Shown: positions 35,127 to 43,517 of the stretch, piece by piece
Layout: every line of letters begins with the position of its first letter
Numbering within the stretch: position 1 is the stretch's first letter
Source of the DNA: JACCYI01 sp963828075
GTDB lineage: Bacteria; Actinomycetota; Thermoleophilia; Solirubrobacterales; Solirubrobacteraceae
Length of the DNA stretch: 64,000 nt
Reading direction: 5' to 3'
NCBI GenBank assembly: GCA_963828075.1
Contig: CAWHDH010000021.1
Coordinates: forward strand, 1,860,001 to 1,924,000
Position numbers and translations under genes: made by a program
The notes under the pieces: generated by a model
Database searches by the model: none
What the model was told of the DNA's origin: nothing
The model's input: the letters and a program-made list of their open reading frames with translations, nothing else

Positions 35127-35570
35127 ATGGCACGACTCGTCGGCATCAACCACGTCGCCCTAGAGGTCGACGACATCGACGCGGCGCTCGAGTGGTACGG
35201 CCGCTTCTTCGCGTTCGAGCTGCGGGGGCGGCACGGCGATCAGATGGCGTTCATCGACCTCGGCGACCAGTTCCTCGCGCTCTCGGCGCCGCGGTCCGGG
35301 CCGCCCGACGCCAACCGGCACTTCGGCCTCGTCGTCGACGACAAGCCCGCCGTCCGCGAGGCGCTGGTCGCCGCCGGCGTGGACGTCTCGCCAGGGCGCC
35401 GGCTCGACTTCCGCGACCCGTGGGGCAACGACGTGGAGATCGTGGACTACCGCGACATCCAGTTCACCAAGACGCCCGCTGTGTTGGCCGCGCTGGGATT
35501 CGGCGGGTTGGAGAAGACCGAGGTGGCGACCAGCGAGCTGCGCGAGAAGGGCCTGCTCGGATCGGCCTGA
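35127..35570 (+). CDS. VOC-family (glyoxalase/dioxygenase-like) protein
   Basis: 147 residues, one VOC module. GINHVALEVDDIDAALEWYG has the first metal His; MAFIDLGDQFLAL and RHFGLVVDD supply further ligand positions; the end FRDPWGNDVEIVDY has the last Glu. Such proteins bind a metal and act on small molecules or give resistance; the substrate is unknown. It begins 9 bases after copA and may be cotranscribed with it. Confidence 0.85.
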   Translation: MARLVGINHVALEVDDIDAALEWYGRFFAFELRGRHGDQMAFIDLGDQFLALSAPRSGPPDANRHFGLVVDDKPAVREALVAAGVDVSPGRRLDFRDPWGNDVEIVDYRDIQFTKTPAVLAALGFGGLEKTEVATSELREKGLLGSA

Positions 35571-35664
35571 AGACCAGATGGCTGGATCCGCGGCCCGGTG
35601 GATCGGGGAACTGAGGCGGTCATCGAGGGCGAGACCGGGTGGGAGTGGGAGGGACGGCGAAAGT

Positions 35665-35781
35665 GGGTGCACAACCCGACGAGTAAGTGCCCTGGCAATT
35701 CGAGAGTCGGATTGAGCCCCTCCCGTGTGCTCAAGCCGACGATCGATCCGCAGCTGCCGTCGAGTGTCGGCTTGTGCACCC
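35665..35781. repeat. Four-arm inverted-repeat module A
   Basis: Four arms in a symmetrical order. The outer arms GGGTGCACAACCCGAC (35665-35680) and GTCGGCTTGTGCACCC (35766-35781) pair at 15 of 16 positions. The inner arms GTCGGATTGAGC (35706-35717) and GCTCAAGCCGAC (35729-35740) pair at 11 of 12. Both gaps between an outer and an inner arm are about 25 bases. The layout resembles modules B1 and B2 but the arm sequence differs. No coding frame runs through it credibly. Confidence 0.75.
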
Positions 35782-35964
35782 TCGTCGCCCGCCCGCCCGG
35801 ATCCCCCTCGGCTGTGCGCACTGAGACCGTCAAGGTCCTGCCTAGGTTCCCGAACGAGGAGGCCGACGTGGCTCTCGCGCCCTGGTAGCGGAGATACCGC
35901 CTCTAACGCCTAGTGAGGGTCGGCGGCGGGGGCGGGATCGCGCCGCGCGGAGCCGTCGGCGGAC

Positions 35965-36073
35965 GTCAACCACCCCCGTGTCCGCCTCCACCCTCCCTTG
36001 GGGGTGGTTCACCCCGAATAGTGGGGTCAACCACCCCCATGAGGGGCGGCGGTGGCGCATGGGGGTGGTTGAC
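35965..36073. repeat. Four-arm inverted-repeat module B1
   Basis: Two tandem hairpins. GTCAACCACCCCC (35965-35977) faces GGGGGTGGTTCAC (36000-36012) across 22 bases; 13 bases later GTCAACCACCCCC (36026-36038) faces GGGGGTGGTTGAC (36061-36073) across 22 bases. The outermost arms extend to a perfect 16-bp match (GACGTCAACC... and ...GGTTGACGTC). Almost identical in layout to module B2. Confidence 0.85.
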
Positions 36074-36593
36074 GTCGCAGCTGACGCCCATACCCCCTCT
36101 CGGTGACCGCAGTTTGAGACCGCGGGGCCGCCGCAAAGAGGCAGAAGCGGCTCCTCGGAAGCAGGCGGAAGCAGTCGCGCCGCTGCGCAGGCCGGAGTCC
36201 CGCTGCGGTCTCAAGAGCGGCGTAGCCGCCGGCGGACTTGGGAACTCTGCGACCGCCCCATCTCTCGTCACCAAGTACAAGGGCTGCCCCACCAACTGAG
36301 AGGAGAAGTCGCCCGTTCGGAACGAACTCCCGCGACTGGACGTGAGGCGACCATCCGGCAGGCACCTCCCGCGCCACCAGCACTTGGTCTGAGCTGAGAC
36401 CAAGTGGCCGATGCGCGCCAGCACCGCTCGACGGGCGTTGTCCTCGGTCACGGTCAAGCATCCCGAGTCCGGCGCGGCGTTGCGGCAGACGCGGGTCCTC
36501 GGAAGCAGGCGGAAGCGGCGGCGCTCGTCAGCGCGGAACGGCGTCATCGAGGCAACAGCCGGTGATCGGAGGGTGGGCGCGCCCGTGAAGGAC
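36074..36593. other. Non-coding interval between modules B1 and B2
   Basis: No gene is recognised; frames crossing it on either strand have erratic composition. It contains a 21-base direct repeat, TCCTCGGAAGCAGGCGGAAG plus C, at 36152-36172 and 36496-36516. It also contains an inverted pair TTGAGACCGC near 36113 and GCGGTCTCAA near 36207, and a perfect 10-bp hairpin at 36381-36406. It could encode a structured RNA or be the body of a small non-autonomous element. Confidence 0.5.
36381..36406. repeat. Perfect 10-bp hairpin
   Basis: CACTTGGTCT (36381-36390) and AGACCAAGTG (36397-36406) form a perfect stem with the 6-base loop GAGCTG. It lies midway between the B1 and B2 modules. Confidence 0.7.
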
Positions 36594-36701
36594 GTCAACC
36601 ACCCCCGTGCCTCGCGCACCCGCCGCTTGGGGGTGGTTCACGGTCTATGACACCGTCAACCACCCCCGTGGTGGCCCCGCGTGACCCAGGGGGTGGTTGA
36701 C
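36594..36701. repeat. Four-arm inverted-repeat module B2
   Basis: Arms GTCAACCACCCCC (36594-36606) and GGGGGTGGTTCAC (36629-36641), 22-base loop; then after 13 bases GTCAACCACCCCC (36655-36667) and GGGGGTGGTTGAC (36689-36701), 21-base loop. The TTCAC variant is again in the first hairpin and TTGAC in the second, as in B1, so the two modules are copies although loops and flanks differ. Confidence 0.85.
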
Positions 36702-37162
36702 GGCGTGCGACATTGATCACGGGAGGAACCGGTCACTCGGGAGGGGTCGTTTCGCCACGCGTGTGACGTTGTCCCCCTGACCGGGCCGCCGCCGGCATCG
36801 CCGGGCGCCGGCACGGCGTGATCTCCCACAGGACGCCCTCGCTGCGGGGCACTGCCTGGCGCCCGAGGACTCCGCCTCCTTCACCGCGAGGTCTTGGCGG
36901 TGGGTCTCCCGCTCAGCGCCGCGGAAGCGCGCCTGCTCGCCGTGGTCCTGGCGCGGCATCGTTGGATTCGACGCCGCTTGGGTCAATCATCCCCGAGCAG
37001 CACTCGGCCGACCGACGGGGTGATCTACCCGACCTGAAGCCCGGGTTCCGGGACGGCGCCCGCGTGCCGTCGTCTACGACCCGGTGACTCGCGACGCGGA
37101 GCTGCTGGGCGACCCGCAGCCTCGCCGACGGGGACCTGTTCGCGACTCCCTAGGATCGCCCG
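36702..37162. other. Gene-free stretch
   Basis: No supported gene. A minus-strand frame at 36717-36986 is Arg-rich, unrecognised and without a ribosome-binding site. I see no strong repeat here. Confidence 0.45.
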
Positions 37163-37803
37163 ATGGATCGCTTCAACGGGCTCGAGATCCCCGAGACGCT
37201 CGAGGAGGCGCTGGAGCCGGCCTCGCTCGCGCTGCTCGTCTACGACATGCAGGTCGGCATCGTCCGCCAGCTCCTCCACGGCGACCGCGTGCTCGCCAAA
37301 GTCCTGCGCGTCCACGCGGCGGCGCGCGCGCACGCGAGGTACGCACCGTCTTCCTGCGCCACTACTCCATGCCGACCGCCCTGGCGGGCGTCTACCAGCT
37401 CCGTCAGGCCAAGGTGTGGCAGCGCGCCGCGCTCGCGTCCGAGACGCAGCCCCTGATCCCGCACGGCTCGGACGGGTTCCAGCTCGTGCCGGAGCTCGAG
37501 CCGCGCCCGACCGAGGCGGTGCTGGACAAGATCACGATGTCGGCGTTCGAGGGCACGCCGCTCGACATCGTGCTGCGCGACGGCGGGGTGCGCGCGTACC
37601 TGATCGCCGGCATCGCGCTCGAGATCGGCATCGAGCCGACCGTGCGCCACTCCGCCGACCTCGGCTACGTGCCGGTGGTCGTGCGCGACGCGTGCGGGGC
37701 GGGCGATGCGGACGCTGGCGCGCGGTCGCTGGACGCGCTGGCGTTCGCGAGCGACGCGTTCATCGCCGACACCGACGAGGTCTGCGCGGCACTCGCCGCC
37801 TGA
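37163..37803 (+). pseudogene. Isochorismatase-like cysteine hydrolase, frame-disrupted
   Basis: ATG 37163 gives MDRFNGLEIPETLEEALEP and LALLVYDMQVGIVRQL with the catalytic Asp. Near 37330 the frame changes by one base, and the continuation VRTVFLRHYSMPTALAGVYQ, DKITMSAFEGTPLDIVLRD and YLIAGIALEIGIEPTVRHSA follows. The usual nucleophile block (AG..T..CV) reads IAGIALEIGIE, so the catalytic Cys appears to be Glu; the encoded protein may be a non-hydrolytic relative. The total would be about 213 residues, normal for the family. A single base lost at about 37330 explains the break. Convergent with the FAD oxidase, two bases between stops. Confidence 0.7.
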
Positions 37804-37805
37804 GC

Positions 37806-39050
37806 TCAGGCGAACCGCGACCAGCGGAACGGCTCGAGCCCAGGCGGCCGCCGGCCGGTGACGATGTAGTCGGCGAGCGCCTCCCCGGCGGGCGCGGCGA
37901 TCGTCATCCCGAGCATCGAGTAGGCGGTCGCCAGGTAGACGTTGTGGTGACGCGGCGCGCGGTCGATGACCGGCAGCCCGTCGGGCGCGATCGGGCGCAG
38001 CCCTGACCGGACGTCCTCGAACCGCGGCGACCCGAGGCCGCGGATCATCCCGGCCGCGCCGCGGACGATCGTGTCGATTCGCCGCCGGTCGAGCCGGTCG
38101 TTGACGCCCGAGAACTCCATCGTGCCGGCGATCCGCAGCCGGTCGCCGAGCGGGCTGGCGCCGACGTGCGGCTCGACCAGGAGCAAGGCCCGCGACGGGA
38201 GCCGCTCGGCGCGGACCTCGATGCTGTAGCCCTTCCCCGCGGCGATCGGGAGGCGGAAGCCGAGCCCGCGCGCGAGCGCCGGGCTCCACGCGCCCGCCGC
38301 CAGGACGACCGCGTCGGCGGCGTACGCGCGTGCGGCGGTGCGGACCTCGCGGGCGCGGCCGTCGGCGGTCCCCACACCGGTGACCTCCGCGCCCTCCTCG
38401 AGGCGCACGCCCGCGCGCCGCAGGTGTGCCGCCAGGCCGGCCATCAGCTGCGGCGCGTGGACGTGCCAGTGCTGCTCGATCGCGAGGCCGGCGGCCACGG
38501 CGCCGGCGAGCACCGGCTCGAGCTCGCGCACCTCGGCGCCGGTGAGCACGCGTTGGGGCACGGTGAACCCGAGTTCGCGCATCGGCTCCATGCCGGACAG
38601 GAAGGCCTCCGCCCCGGCTCGCGCGCGGGCGGCGACGAGCATCCCGAGCCGATGGATGTCGAACTCGACGCCGTCGTCGTGCAGGCGCTCGGCGAGCTCG
38701 AAGGTGCGCCGGCCGAGGCCGGCGAGCGCGGCGCGGCCGGCGCGGTGGTCGCGCGCGTTGCAGTGACGCGCGAACCGCGTGAGCCAGCCGAGCATACGCG
38801 GGAGCTCCGCCGGCGCGAAGTACAGCGCCGACTCCCGGCTCAGCAGCGACCGGGCGCCGTAGGCGGCGAGGCCGGGCTCGGGCAGCGGCCCGGCCTGGGC
38901 GGGGCACAGCCAGCCGGCGTTGGCCGACGATGCCGCGGCGCCCGCCCGGCCGCGGTCGAGCACGGTGACGTCGGCGCCGCGGCGGTGCAGCGACCAGGCC
39001 GCGGTCAGGCCCGCGACCCCACCCCCGACGATGACGACCCGGAGCGGCAT
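37806..39050 (-). CDS. FAD-dependent amine/D-amino-acid oxidoreductase (DadA-like)
   Basis: 414 residues. The N-terminal Rossmann motif is VVIVGGGVAGLTAAW; then SSANAGWLCPAQAGPLPEPG (the typical block after the FAD site), AADAVVLAAGAWSPALA, and the C-terminal DVRSGLRPIAPDGLPVIDRA, with ATAYSMLGMTIAAPAG closing the FAD site. It resembles D-amino-acid dehydrogenase (D-amino acid to 2-oxo acid plus ammonia). The substrate is inferred from the family only. Divergent from the ABC exporter. Confidence 0.9.
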   Translation of the reverse strand: MPLRVVIVGGGVAGLTAAWSLHRRGADVTVLDRGRAGAAASSANAGWLCPAQAGPLPEPGLAAYGARSLLSRESALYFAPAELPRMLGWLTRFARHCNARDHRAGRAALAGLGRRTFELAERLHDDGVEFDIHRLGMLVAARARAGAEAFLSGMEPMRELGFTVPQRVLTGAEVRELEPVLAGAVAAGLAIEQHWHVHAPQLMAGLAAHLRRAGVRLEEGAEVTGVGTADGRAREVRTAARAYAADAVVLAAGAWSPALARGLGFRLPIAAGKGYSIEVRAERLPSRALLLVEPHVGASPLGDRLRIAGTMEFSGVNDRLDRRRIDTIVRGAAGMIRGLGSPRFEDVRSGLRPIAPDGLPVIDRAPRHHNVYLATAYSMLGMTIAAPAGEALADYIVTGRRPPGLEPFRWSRFA

Positions 39051-39097
39051 TCGCCGGACATGTTCGCGGGCCCGGATCGTCGGTGCCGAAACGTAGG

Positions 39098-39914
39098 ATG
39101 TCTGACCGTGGCCGACCGGCGATCGAGGTCCGTGAGCTCCGCCGCACCTACCGCGCGCGCGGCGGGCTGATCCGGCGCAACGTCACCGAGGTCGAGGCGC
39201 TCAAGGGCATCTCGCTCACCGTCGAACGCGGAGAGCTCTACGGCCTCCTCGGCCCCAACGGCGCCGGCAAGACGACGGCGATCAAGGTGCTCACCACGCT
39301 GCTGGCGCCCACGGGCGGCGAGGTCCGCGTGCTGCTGGTCGGCCTGCGAGGCCGCGAGGCCGAGCGCGTCGAGGGCTACTCGCGCGGCATGCGCCAGCGG
39401 CTGCACATCGCGCGGGCGCTGCTGCACCAGCCCGAGGTGCTGTTCCTCGACGAGCCGACGATCGGGATCGACGCCGTCGGCGCGCGCGACGTGCGGGCCA
39501 TCGTCGAAGGGCTGCACGCGGGCGGGACGACGATCCTGCTCACGACGCACTACCTGTTCGAGGCCCGATGCGCTCTGCGATCGCATCGGGATCATCGACG
39601 GCGGGACGATCCGCGCCGAAGGCACGCCGGACGACCTCAAGCGCGAGGTGCAGGACGGGCAGGTCGTCGAGATCCAGGCGTTCGGCGCCGAAGCCGGGCA
39701 CGTCCAGGCGATCCGCGGCCTGGCGGGCGTGACGCTCGTCGTCGTCGACGAGGCCGCCGAGCAGGAACAGCGGATCGCCGTCCACACCCGACCGGACGCC
39801 GACGATCCCACCGCGGCCGCGGTCGCCGCGCTCGACGGCGTGCGGCTCGGCCGCATCGCCTACCGCGAGCCGACGCTCGAGGACGCCTACATCGCGATCG
39901 TCGAGGCCGGATGA
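39098..39914 (+). pseudogene. ABC-2 exporter ATP-binding protein, internal deletion plus frameshift
   Basis: Walker A is GLLGPNGAGKTTAIKVL (residue ~45). Soon after, GGEVRVL joins directly to LVGLRGREAERVEGYSRGMR, so about 50-70 residues that normally carry the Q-loop are missing. The signature and Walker B follow (YSRGMRQRLHIARALL, LFLDEPTIGID). An extra C near 39570 (GAGGCCCGATG for GAGGCCGATG) then breaks the frame; the tail DGQVVEIQAFG to the stop is in the next frame. As read it cannot be functional. ATG 39098; ATGA overlap with the permease. Confidence 0.8.
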
Positions 39915-40545
39915 GCGCCGGCCGGGTGCTCCGGGCGATCGCCCGCGGCTTCGTCTTCCGGCTGCGGATCGCGGGCCACGCGCCGTTCGCCTACGTGCTG
40001 GTCGTCCCGATCCTTCAGACGACGCTCGTCGTCTACCTCTTCCGCTCCGGCGACGCACCGGGCAACCTGCTCTACGCGGCGATCGGCGCGGCCTATGTCG
40101 GCATGTGGAGCCGGGTCGTCTACGAGGGCGGCGGGGCGATCACCAGCTCGGCATCTCGATCCACGTCGCCTCGATCCCGCTGTTCGCGCTCGCCCTGCTG
40201 CTGAGCGCCCTCTCGGTGGCGGCGATCGGCCTCGTGCTCGCGGCCGCGTTCACGTGGTCGCGCGAGGCGTTCGCCTACGCGGTCGCGATCGAGACGCCGG
40301 CGTGGCTGCTCTGCGGCCTGTTCGTGCCGGTCGCGATCCTGCCGGACTGGACGCACCCGGTGTCCTACGCGCTCGCGCCGACCTGGGGCGTGGACGCGCT
40401 GCGGCGGGCCGCGGAGGGAGAGCCGGCCGCCGGCGCGCTGCTCGCGTGCGCGGTGCTGTGCGCCGCGTCGGTGGCGTGCGCCGCCTGGCTCATCCGGATC
40501 GTCGAGCGCCGCGCGCGCGTCGACGGGACGCTGGCGCTCGCGTGA
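39911..40545 (+). pseudogene. ABC-2 permease, internal deletion with frameshift
   Basis: The first part, MSAGRVLRAIARGFVFRLR through YVGMWSRVVYEGGGAI, is the N-terminal helices of a drug/lipid-type ABC-2 permease. At about 40137 it breaks; the expected RERWWGTLE-like segment and about two helices are absent. The frame LGISIHVASIPLFALALLLS resumes, followed by WSREAFAYAVAIETPAWLLC and LPDWTHPVSYALAPTWGVDA, the normal C-terminal half. Roughly 50-60 residues are lost. This is the second large deletion in adjacent genes. GTGA overlap with the next permease. Confidence 0.75.
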
Positions 40546-41339
40546 GCGCGCTCCGCCACGGGTTCCGCCTCGCCACCGTCGACGCGGCGATCTCGTTCCG
40601 CGCGCTGTTCTGGTGGTGGAACCTGCGCATGTTCCTGGCCGCGTGCGTGATCGCGCCGCTCGGCGAGTTGCTGTTCTTCGTCTACGTCGGCCGCAGCGTC
40701 GGGGCCGCCGGCGATGCGTTCTTCATCATCGGCAACACCGTCGCGCTGAGCGCCGGGGCGTGCCTGTTCGGCGGGATGATGGCGATCGCCAACGAGCGGC
40801 AGTTCGGCACGCTGACCGTGCTCCTGGGATCGCCCGCGCCGCGGCTGCCGCTGTTCCTCGGCCGCGCCCTGCCGTTCGCGGCGACGGGCGCGTTCGTGTC
40901 GGCGGTCAGCCTCAGCGCCGGCGTGGTCCTGCTCGGCTTCCGGCCCTCGGGCACCACGCTCGCCGGGCTCGCGCTCGCCACGGCCGCCGGGGCGGTCTCG
41001 TGCAGCGGCCTGGGACTGGTGATGGGCGCCGCCGGGCTGCGCGCGCGTGACGTGTGGGTGCTGCCGAACGTCCTGTGGATGCTCCTGCCGCTGATCAGCG
41101 GCGCCAACATCCCGCCCGGCCGGCTGCCCGCCTGGCTCGACGCGCTCGGCGCCCTGCTGCCGCTGCGCCACGCCATCGAGGCCGCGCGGGCCGTCGCCGA
41201 CGGCGCGACCGTGCGCTCCGTCCTGCCAGACCTCGGGGTCGAGCTGGGCGTCGGGCTCGCCTACGCCGCGCTGGCCGCGGCGATGCTGGCTGCCGTCGAG
41301 CGCTCGGCGCACCGCGCCGGGACGCTCGACCACCGCTAA
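40542..41339 (+). CDS. ABC-2 type permease (second subunit), intact
   Basis: 265 residues with six hydrophobic helices. FFIIGNTVALSAGACLFGGM, then ANERQFGTLTVLLGSPAPRL, is the conserved ABC-2 cytoplasmic block, and the C-terminal LPLISGANIPPGRLPAWLDA contains the periplasmic loop. GTG 40542 overlaps the previous stop. It would pair with the damaged permease and ATPase, so the exporter as sequenced is incomplete. The stop overlaps that of the convergent phosphoesterase by four bases. Confidence 0.88.
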   Translation: MSALRHGFRLATVDAAISFRALFWWWNLRMFLAACVIAPLGELLFFVYVGRSVGAAGDAFFIIGNTVALSAGACLFGGMMAIANERQFGTLTVLLGSPAPRLPLFLGRALPFAATGAFVSAVSLSAGVVLLGFRPSGTTLAGLALATAAGAVSCSGLGLVMGAAGLRARDVWVLPNVLWMLLPLISGANIPPGRLPAWLDALGALLPLRHAIEAARAVADGATVRSVLPDLGVELGVGLAYAALAAAMLAAVERSAHRAGTLDHR

Positions 41340-42067
41340 ATGGGGTGGACGTGCGAGATGACGCGGCCGTCGAGGAGGACGTGCAGGGCGAACCCCGCCG
41401 GCGCGTCGTGTAACACCCATTCCTCGGATTCCAGGTCGAGTACCGGGCGCTCGCGCCAGGTGCTCGGGCAGGTCATCACCGGGCACCCGCCGAGGGCGTC
41501 CATCGCCGCGAGGTGGACGTGGCCGGCGACCACGCGGGCGACCTGCGAAGCGTCGGCGAGGAGCGCCTCGAGCGCGCGGGCGTCCGCCGGCGCGAGCCGG
41601 ATGGCGTCCGACGCCGGCATGCCGACCGCGAACGGCGGGTGGTGCATCGCGACGATCGTCGGCGTGACCGGGTCGGCCGCGAGCTCGGCCGCGAGCCAGT
41701 CCATGTCGAGCGCGCCGGCGGCCGCACCGGGGATGTGCGAGTCGCACGCCACCAGCCGCAGTGCGCCGCAGCGGACGGCGTAGCGATACGGCGCGGCGGC
41801 GTCGCCTTCGAGCGGGAAGGCGGCCCGCAGCGCGGCGCGGTCGTCGTGGTTGCCGGGCAGCACGTGGACCGGCATCGCCAGCGGCGCCAGCAGCTCGCGG
41901 ACCCGGGCGTACTCGGCGGCGGTCGCGTGCTCGGCCAGGTCGCCGCTCACCAGCACCGCGTCGGGCGCCGGGCGCACCGCGGTCACCGCCCGGACCGCGG
42001 CCGCGAGATCCGTCTCGGTCGAGGGGGAAGCGCCGATGTGCGGATCGCTGAGCTGGGCCAGGAGCAC
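41336..42067 (-). CDS. Calcineurin-like metallophosphoesterase (CpdA-like)
   Basis: 243 residues, a compact class III phosphodiesterase. Metal ligands are in order: LSDPHIG (Asp, His), VSGDLAEH (Asp), GNHDD (Asn, His), AMHHPP (His), AGHVHL (His-x-His). This is the complete set. Family members hydrolyse cyclic AMP or other phosphodiesters; the exact substrate is not shown. GTG 42067. It follows the transhydrogenase gene by 5 bases, so they are cotranscribed. Confidence 0.9.
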   Translation of the reverse strand: MLLAQLSDPHIGASPSTETDLAAAVRAVTAVRPAPDAVLVSGDLAEHATAAEYARVRELLAPLAMPVHVLPGNHDDRAALRAAFPLEGDAAAPYRYAVRCGALRLVACDSHIPGAAAGALDMDWLAAELAADPVTPTIVAMHHPPFAVGMPASDAIRLAPADARALEALLADASQVARVVAGHVHLAAMDALGGCPVMTCPSTWRERPVLDLESEEWVLHDAPAGFALHVLLDGRVISHVHPI

Positions 42068-42072
42068 GCGGC

Positions 42073-43341
42073 CTACCAGTTGGCCATCGAGGCCCGCAGG
42101 ATCGCCGCGAGATCCTCATCGCCGGGTGCCTTGGGGCTGACCGCGAGCAGGCGCTGCTGCTTGAGCGCGCCGGCCACGAGGTCCGGGACGTCGGCCTCGC
42201 CGTAGCCGAGCTCCTCGACCCCGCGCGGGGCGCCGACGTCGCGCATCAGCGCTCGCAGCAGATCGGGCAGCGTGTCGGGCCCGGGGTCGGCGATCGGCTC
42301 GCCCGCGAGCAGTTCGGCGACGTGGTGGTGGCGCTCGGGCATCGCGTCGTAGGTGAAGCGGAAGGCGGCCGGGGCGGTGACGATCACCGAGTGCCCGTGC
42401 GGCACGAACCGGTGGTCGCGCGGATAGCCGGGCGGCTCGTAGACGTGCTTGAGCCCGGCGATCGGATAGGCGCAGGCGTGCGGGATGTGCACGCCGGCCG
42501 AGCCGAACCCGACACCCGCCATCGTCGCCCCCAGCATCATGAAGCCGCGGGCCTCGATGTCGTCGGGATCGGCGACCGCCCGGCGCAGGTAGCGCCCGCC
42601 GTACTCGAGCGCCTTCGCCGACCAGACGTCGGCCACCGGGTTCGCGCCCTGGTAGGGCGGCCGCTCGTCCGGCGACCCGGGCCGCGGCCGCTGGTCGAAC
42701 GGCTTGGACAGGAACGACTCGGCGGCGTGGCAGACGACGTCGAGGCCCGCCGACGAGGTGACCTCGGCGGGCAGCGTCCGGGTCAGCTCGGGGTCGACGA
42801 TGGCCTGGCTGGGGCGCAGGTAGCGGTGCGAGATGCCGGTCTTGACGCGCTGCTCGGGGACGTCGAGGACGGCGACCGTGGTGGCCTCCGACCCCGTGCC
42901 CGAGGTCGTCGGGATCGCCAGGTGCGGGAGCAGCGGCGACGGCGGCTTACGGCCCTCGCCGACCGGCGGGTTGACGTAGGCCATGACGTCGGCGGGGTGC
43001 GACGCGATCAGGTCGGCGACCTTGGCGGTGTCGATCGCCGAGCCACCGCCGACCGAGACGAATCCGTCGACACCCGCGTCGCGCGCGGCGGCGGCCGCCT
43101 CGCGCAGCGACTCGAGCGTCGGCTCGACGCGCGCGCGGTCGAAGAGCACGACCTCGATGCCCTCGGCCTCGATCGCCGCGCAGACGCGGTCGGGCAGGCC
43201 GAGCGCGGCGACGCCGGGGTCGGTCACGAGCAGCGCCCGCGTCACCCCCAGGCGCTTGAGCTCCCAGCCGGCATCCGCCACGGCGCCGGGGCCGAACTTG
43301 ACGGGGGTCGCCTCAAGGGTGAAGACGGTCTCGCGTTCCAT
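42073..43341 (-). CDS. Iron-containing alcohol dehydrogenase, hydroxyacid-oxoacid transhydrogenase (HOT/ADHFE1) type
   Basis: 422 residues. NAD/nucleotide site GGGSAIDTAKVADL, then IPTTSGTGSEATTVAVLD, and the metal-site block GFGSAGVHIPHACAYPIAGL with FVPHGHSVIVTAPA. HIPH.C.YPI.G is characteristic of HOT enzymes, which move hydride from 4-hydroxybutyrate to 2-oxoglutarate, giving succinate semialdehyde and D-2-hydroxyglutarate. The divergent neighbour looks like the enzyme that reoxidises D-2-hydroxyglutarate. ATG 43341 with GGAGG 9 bases upstream, inside a leader mirrored at the neighbour. Confidence 0.85.
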   Translation of the reverse strand: MERETVFTLEATPVKFGPGAVADAGWELKRLGVTRALLVTDPGVAALGLPDRVCAAIEAEGIEVVLFDRARVEPTLESLREAAAAARDAGVDGFVSVGGGSAIDTAKVADLIASHPADVMAYVNPPVGEGRKPPSPLLPHLAIPTTSGTGSEATTVAVLDVPEQRVKTGISHRYLRPSQAIVDPELTRTLPAEVTSSAGLDVVCHAAESFLSKPFDQRPRPGSPDERPPYQGANPVADVWSAKALEYGGRYLRRAVADPDDIEARGFMMLGATMAGVGFGSAGVHIPHACAYPIAGLKHVYEPPGYPRDHRFVPHGHSVIVTAPAAFRFTYDAMPERHHHVAELLAGEPIADPGPDTLPDLLRALMRDVGAPRGVEELGYGEADVPDLVAGALKQQRLLAVSPKAPGDEDLAAILRASMANW

Positions 43342-43342
43342 C

Positions 43343-43506
43343 AGTGGTTCCTCCGATGGGCCCACGCGCTCCTGGGCGAGTCCCGGGGGCCGCCAGGCAA
43401 GGACGCAGGGAGGGTGCCAGGGCGCAGCCCTTGCCCCGACCGAGGACGCCGCATGGCGGTCATCCGGGGCCGTCCAGGAGTGTGTGGGTCCGTCGGAGGG
43501 GCCACT
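43343..43506. promoter_or_regulatory. Mirrored 33-bp leader arms in a divergent promoter
   Basis: The arm at 43343-43375 and the arm at 43474-43506 are inverted copies with 27 of 33 positions matched; the six differences are all G-T type, so the arms can pair fully in RNA with wobbles. Each arm, read in the direction of its own gene, contains TCGGAGG as the ribosome-binding region and sits just before the start codon. Likely shared regulation of the pair, by protein or RNA structure. Confidence 0.7.
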
Positions 43507-43517
43507 ACCCTCGCAGC

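Noticed and set aside
35965..36701. Integron attC sites or a CRISPR array
   Set aside because: Arms lack the RYYYAAC/GTTRRRY core boxes and there is no integrase; only four units with irregular pairing and no uniform spacers, so not CRISPR.
43344..43517. N-terminal extension of the FAD-linked oxidase
   Set aside because: It runs through the mirrored leader and is Arg/Pro-rich; the family begins close to the PQLAEVLRRAV segment at GTG 43518.
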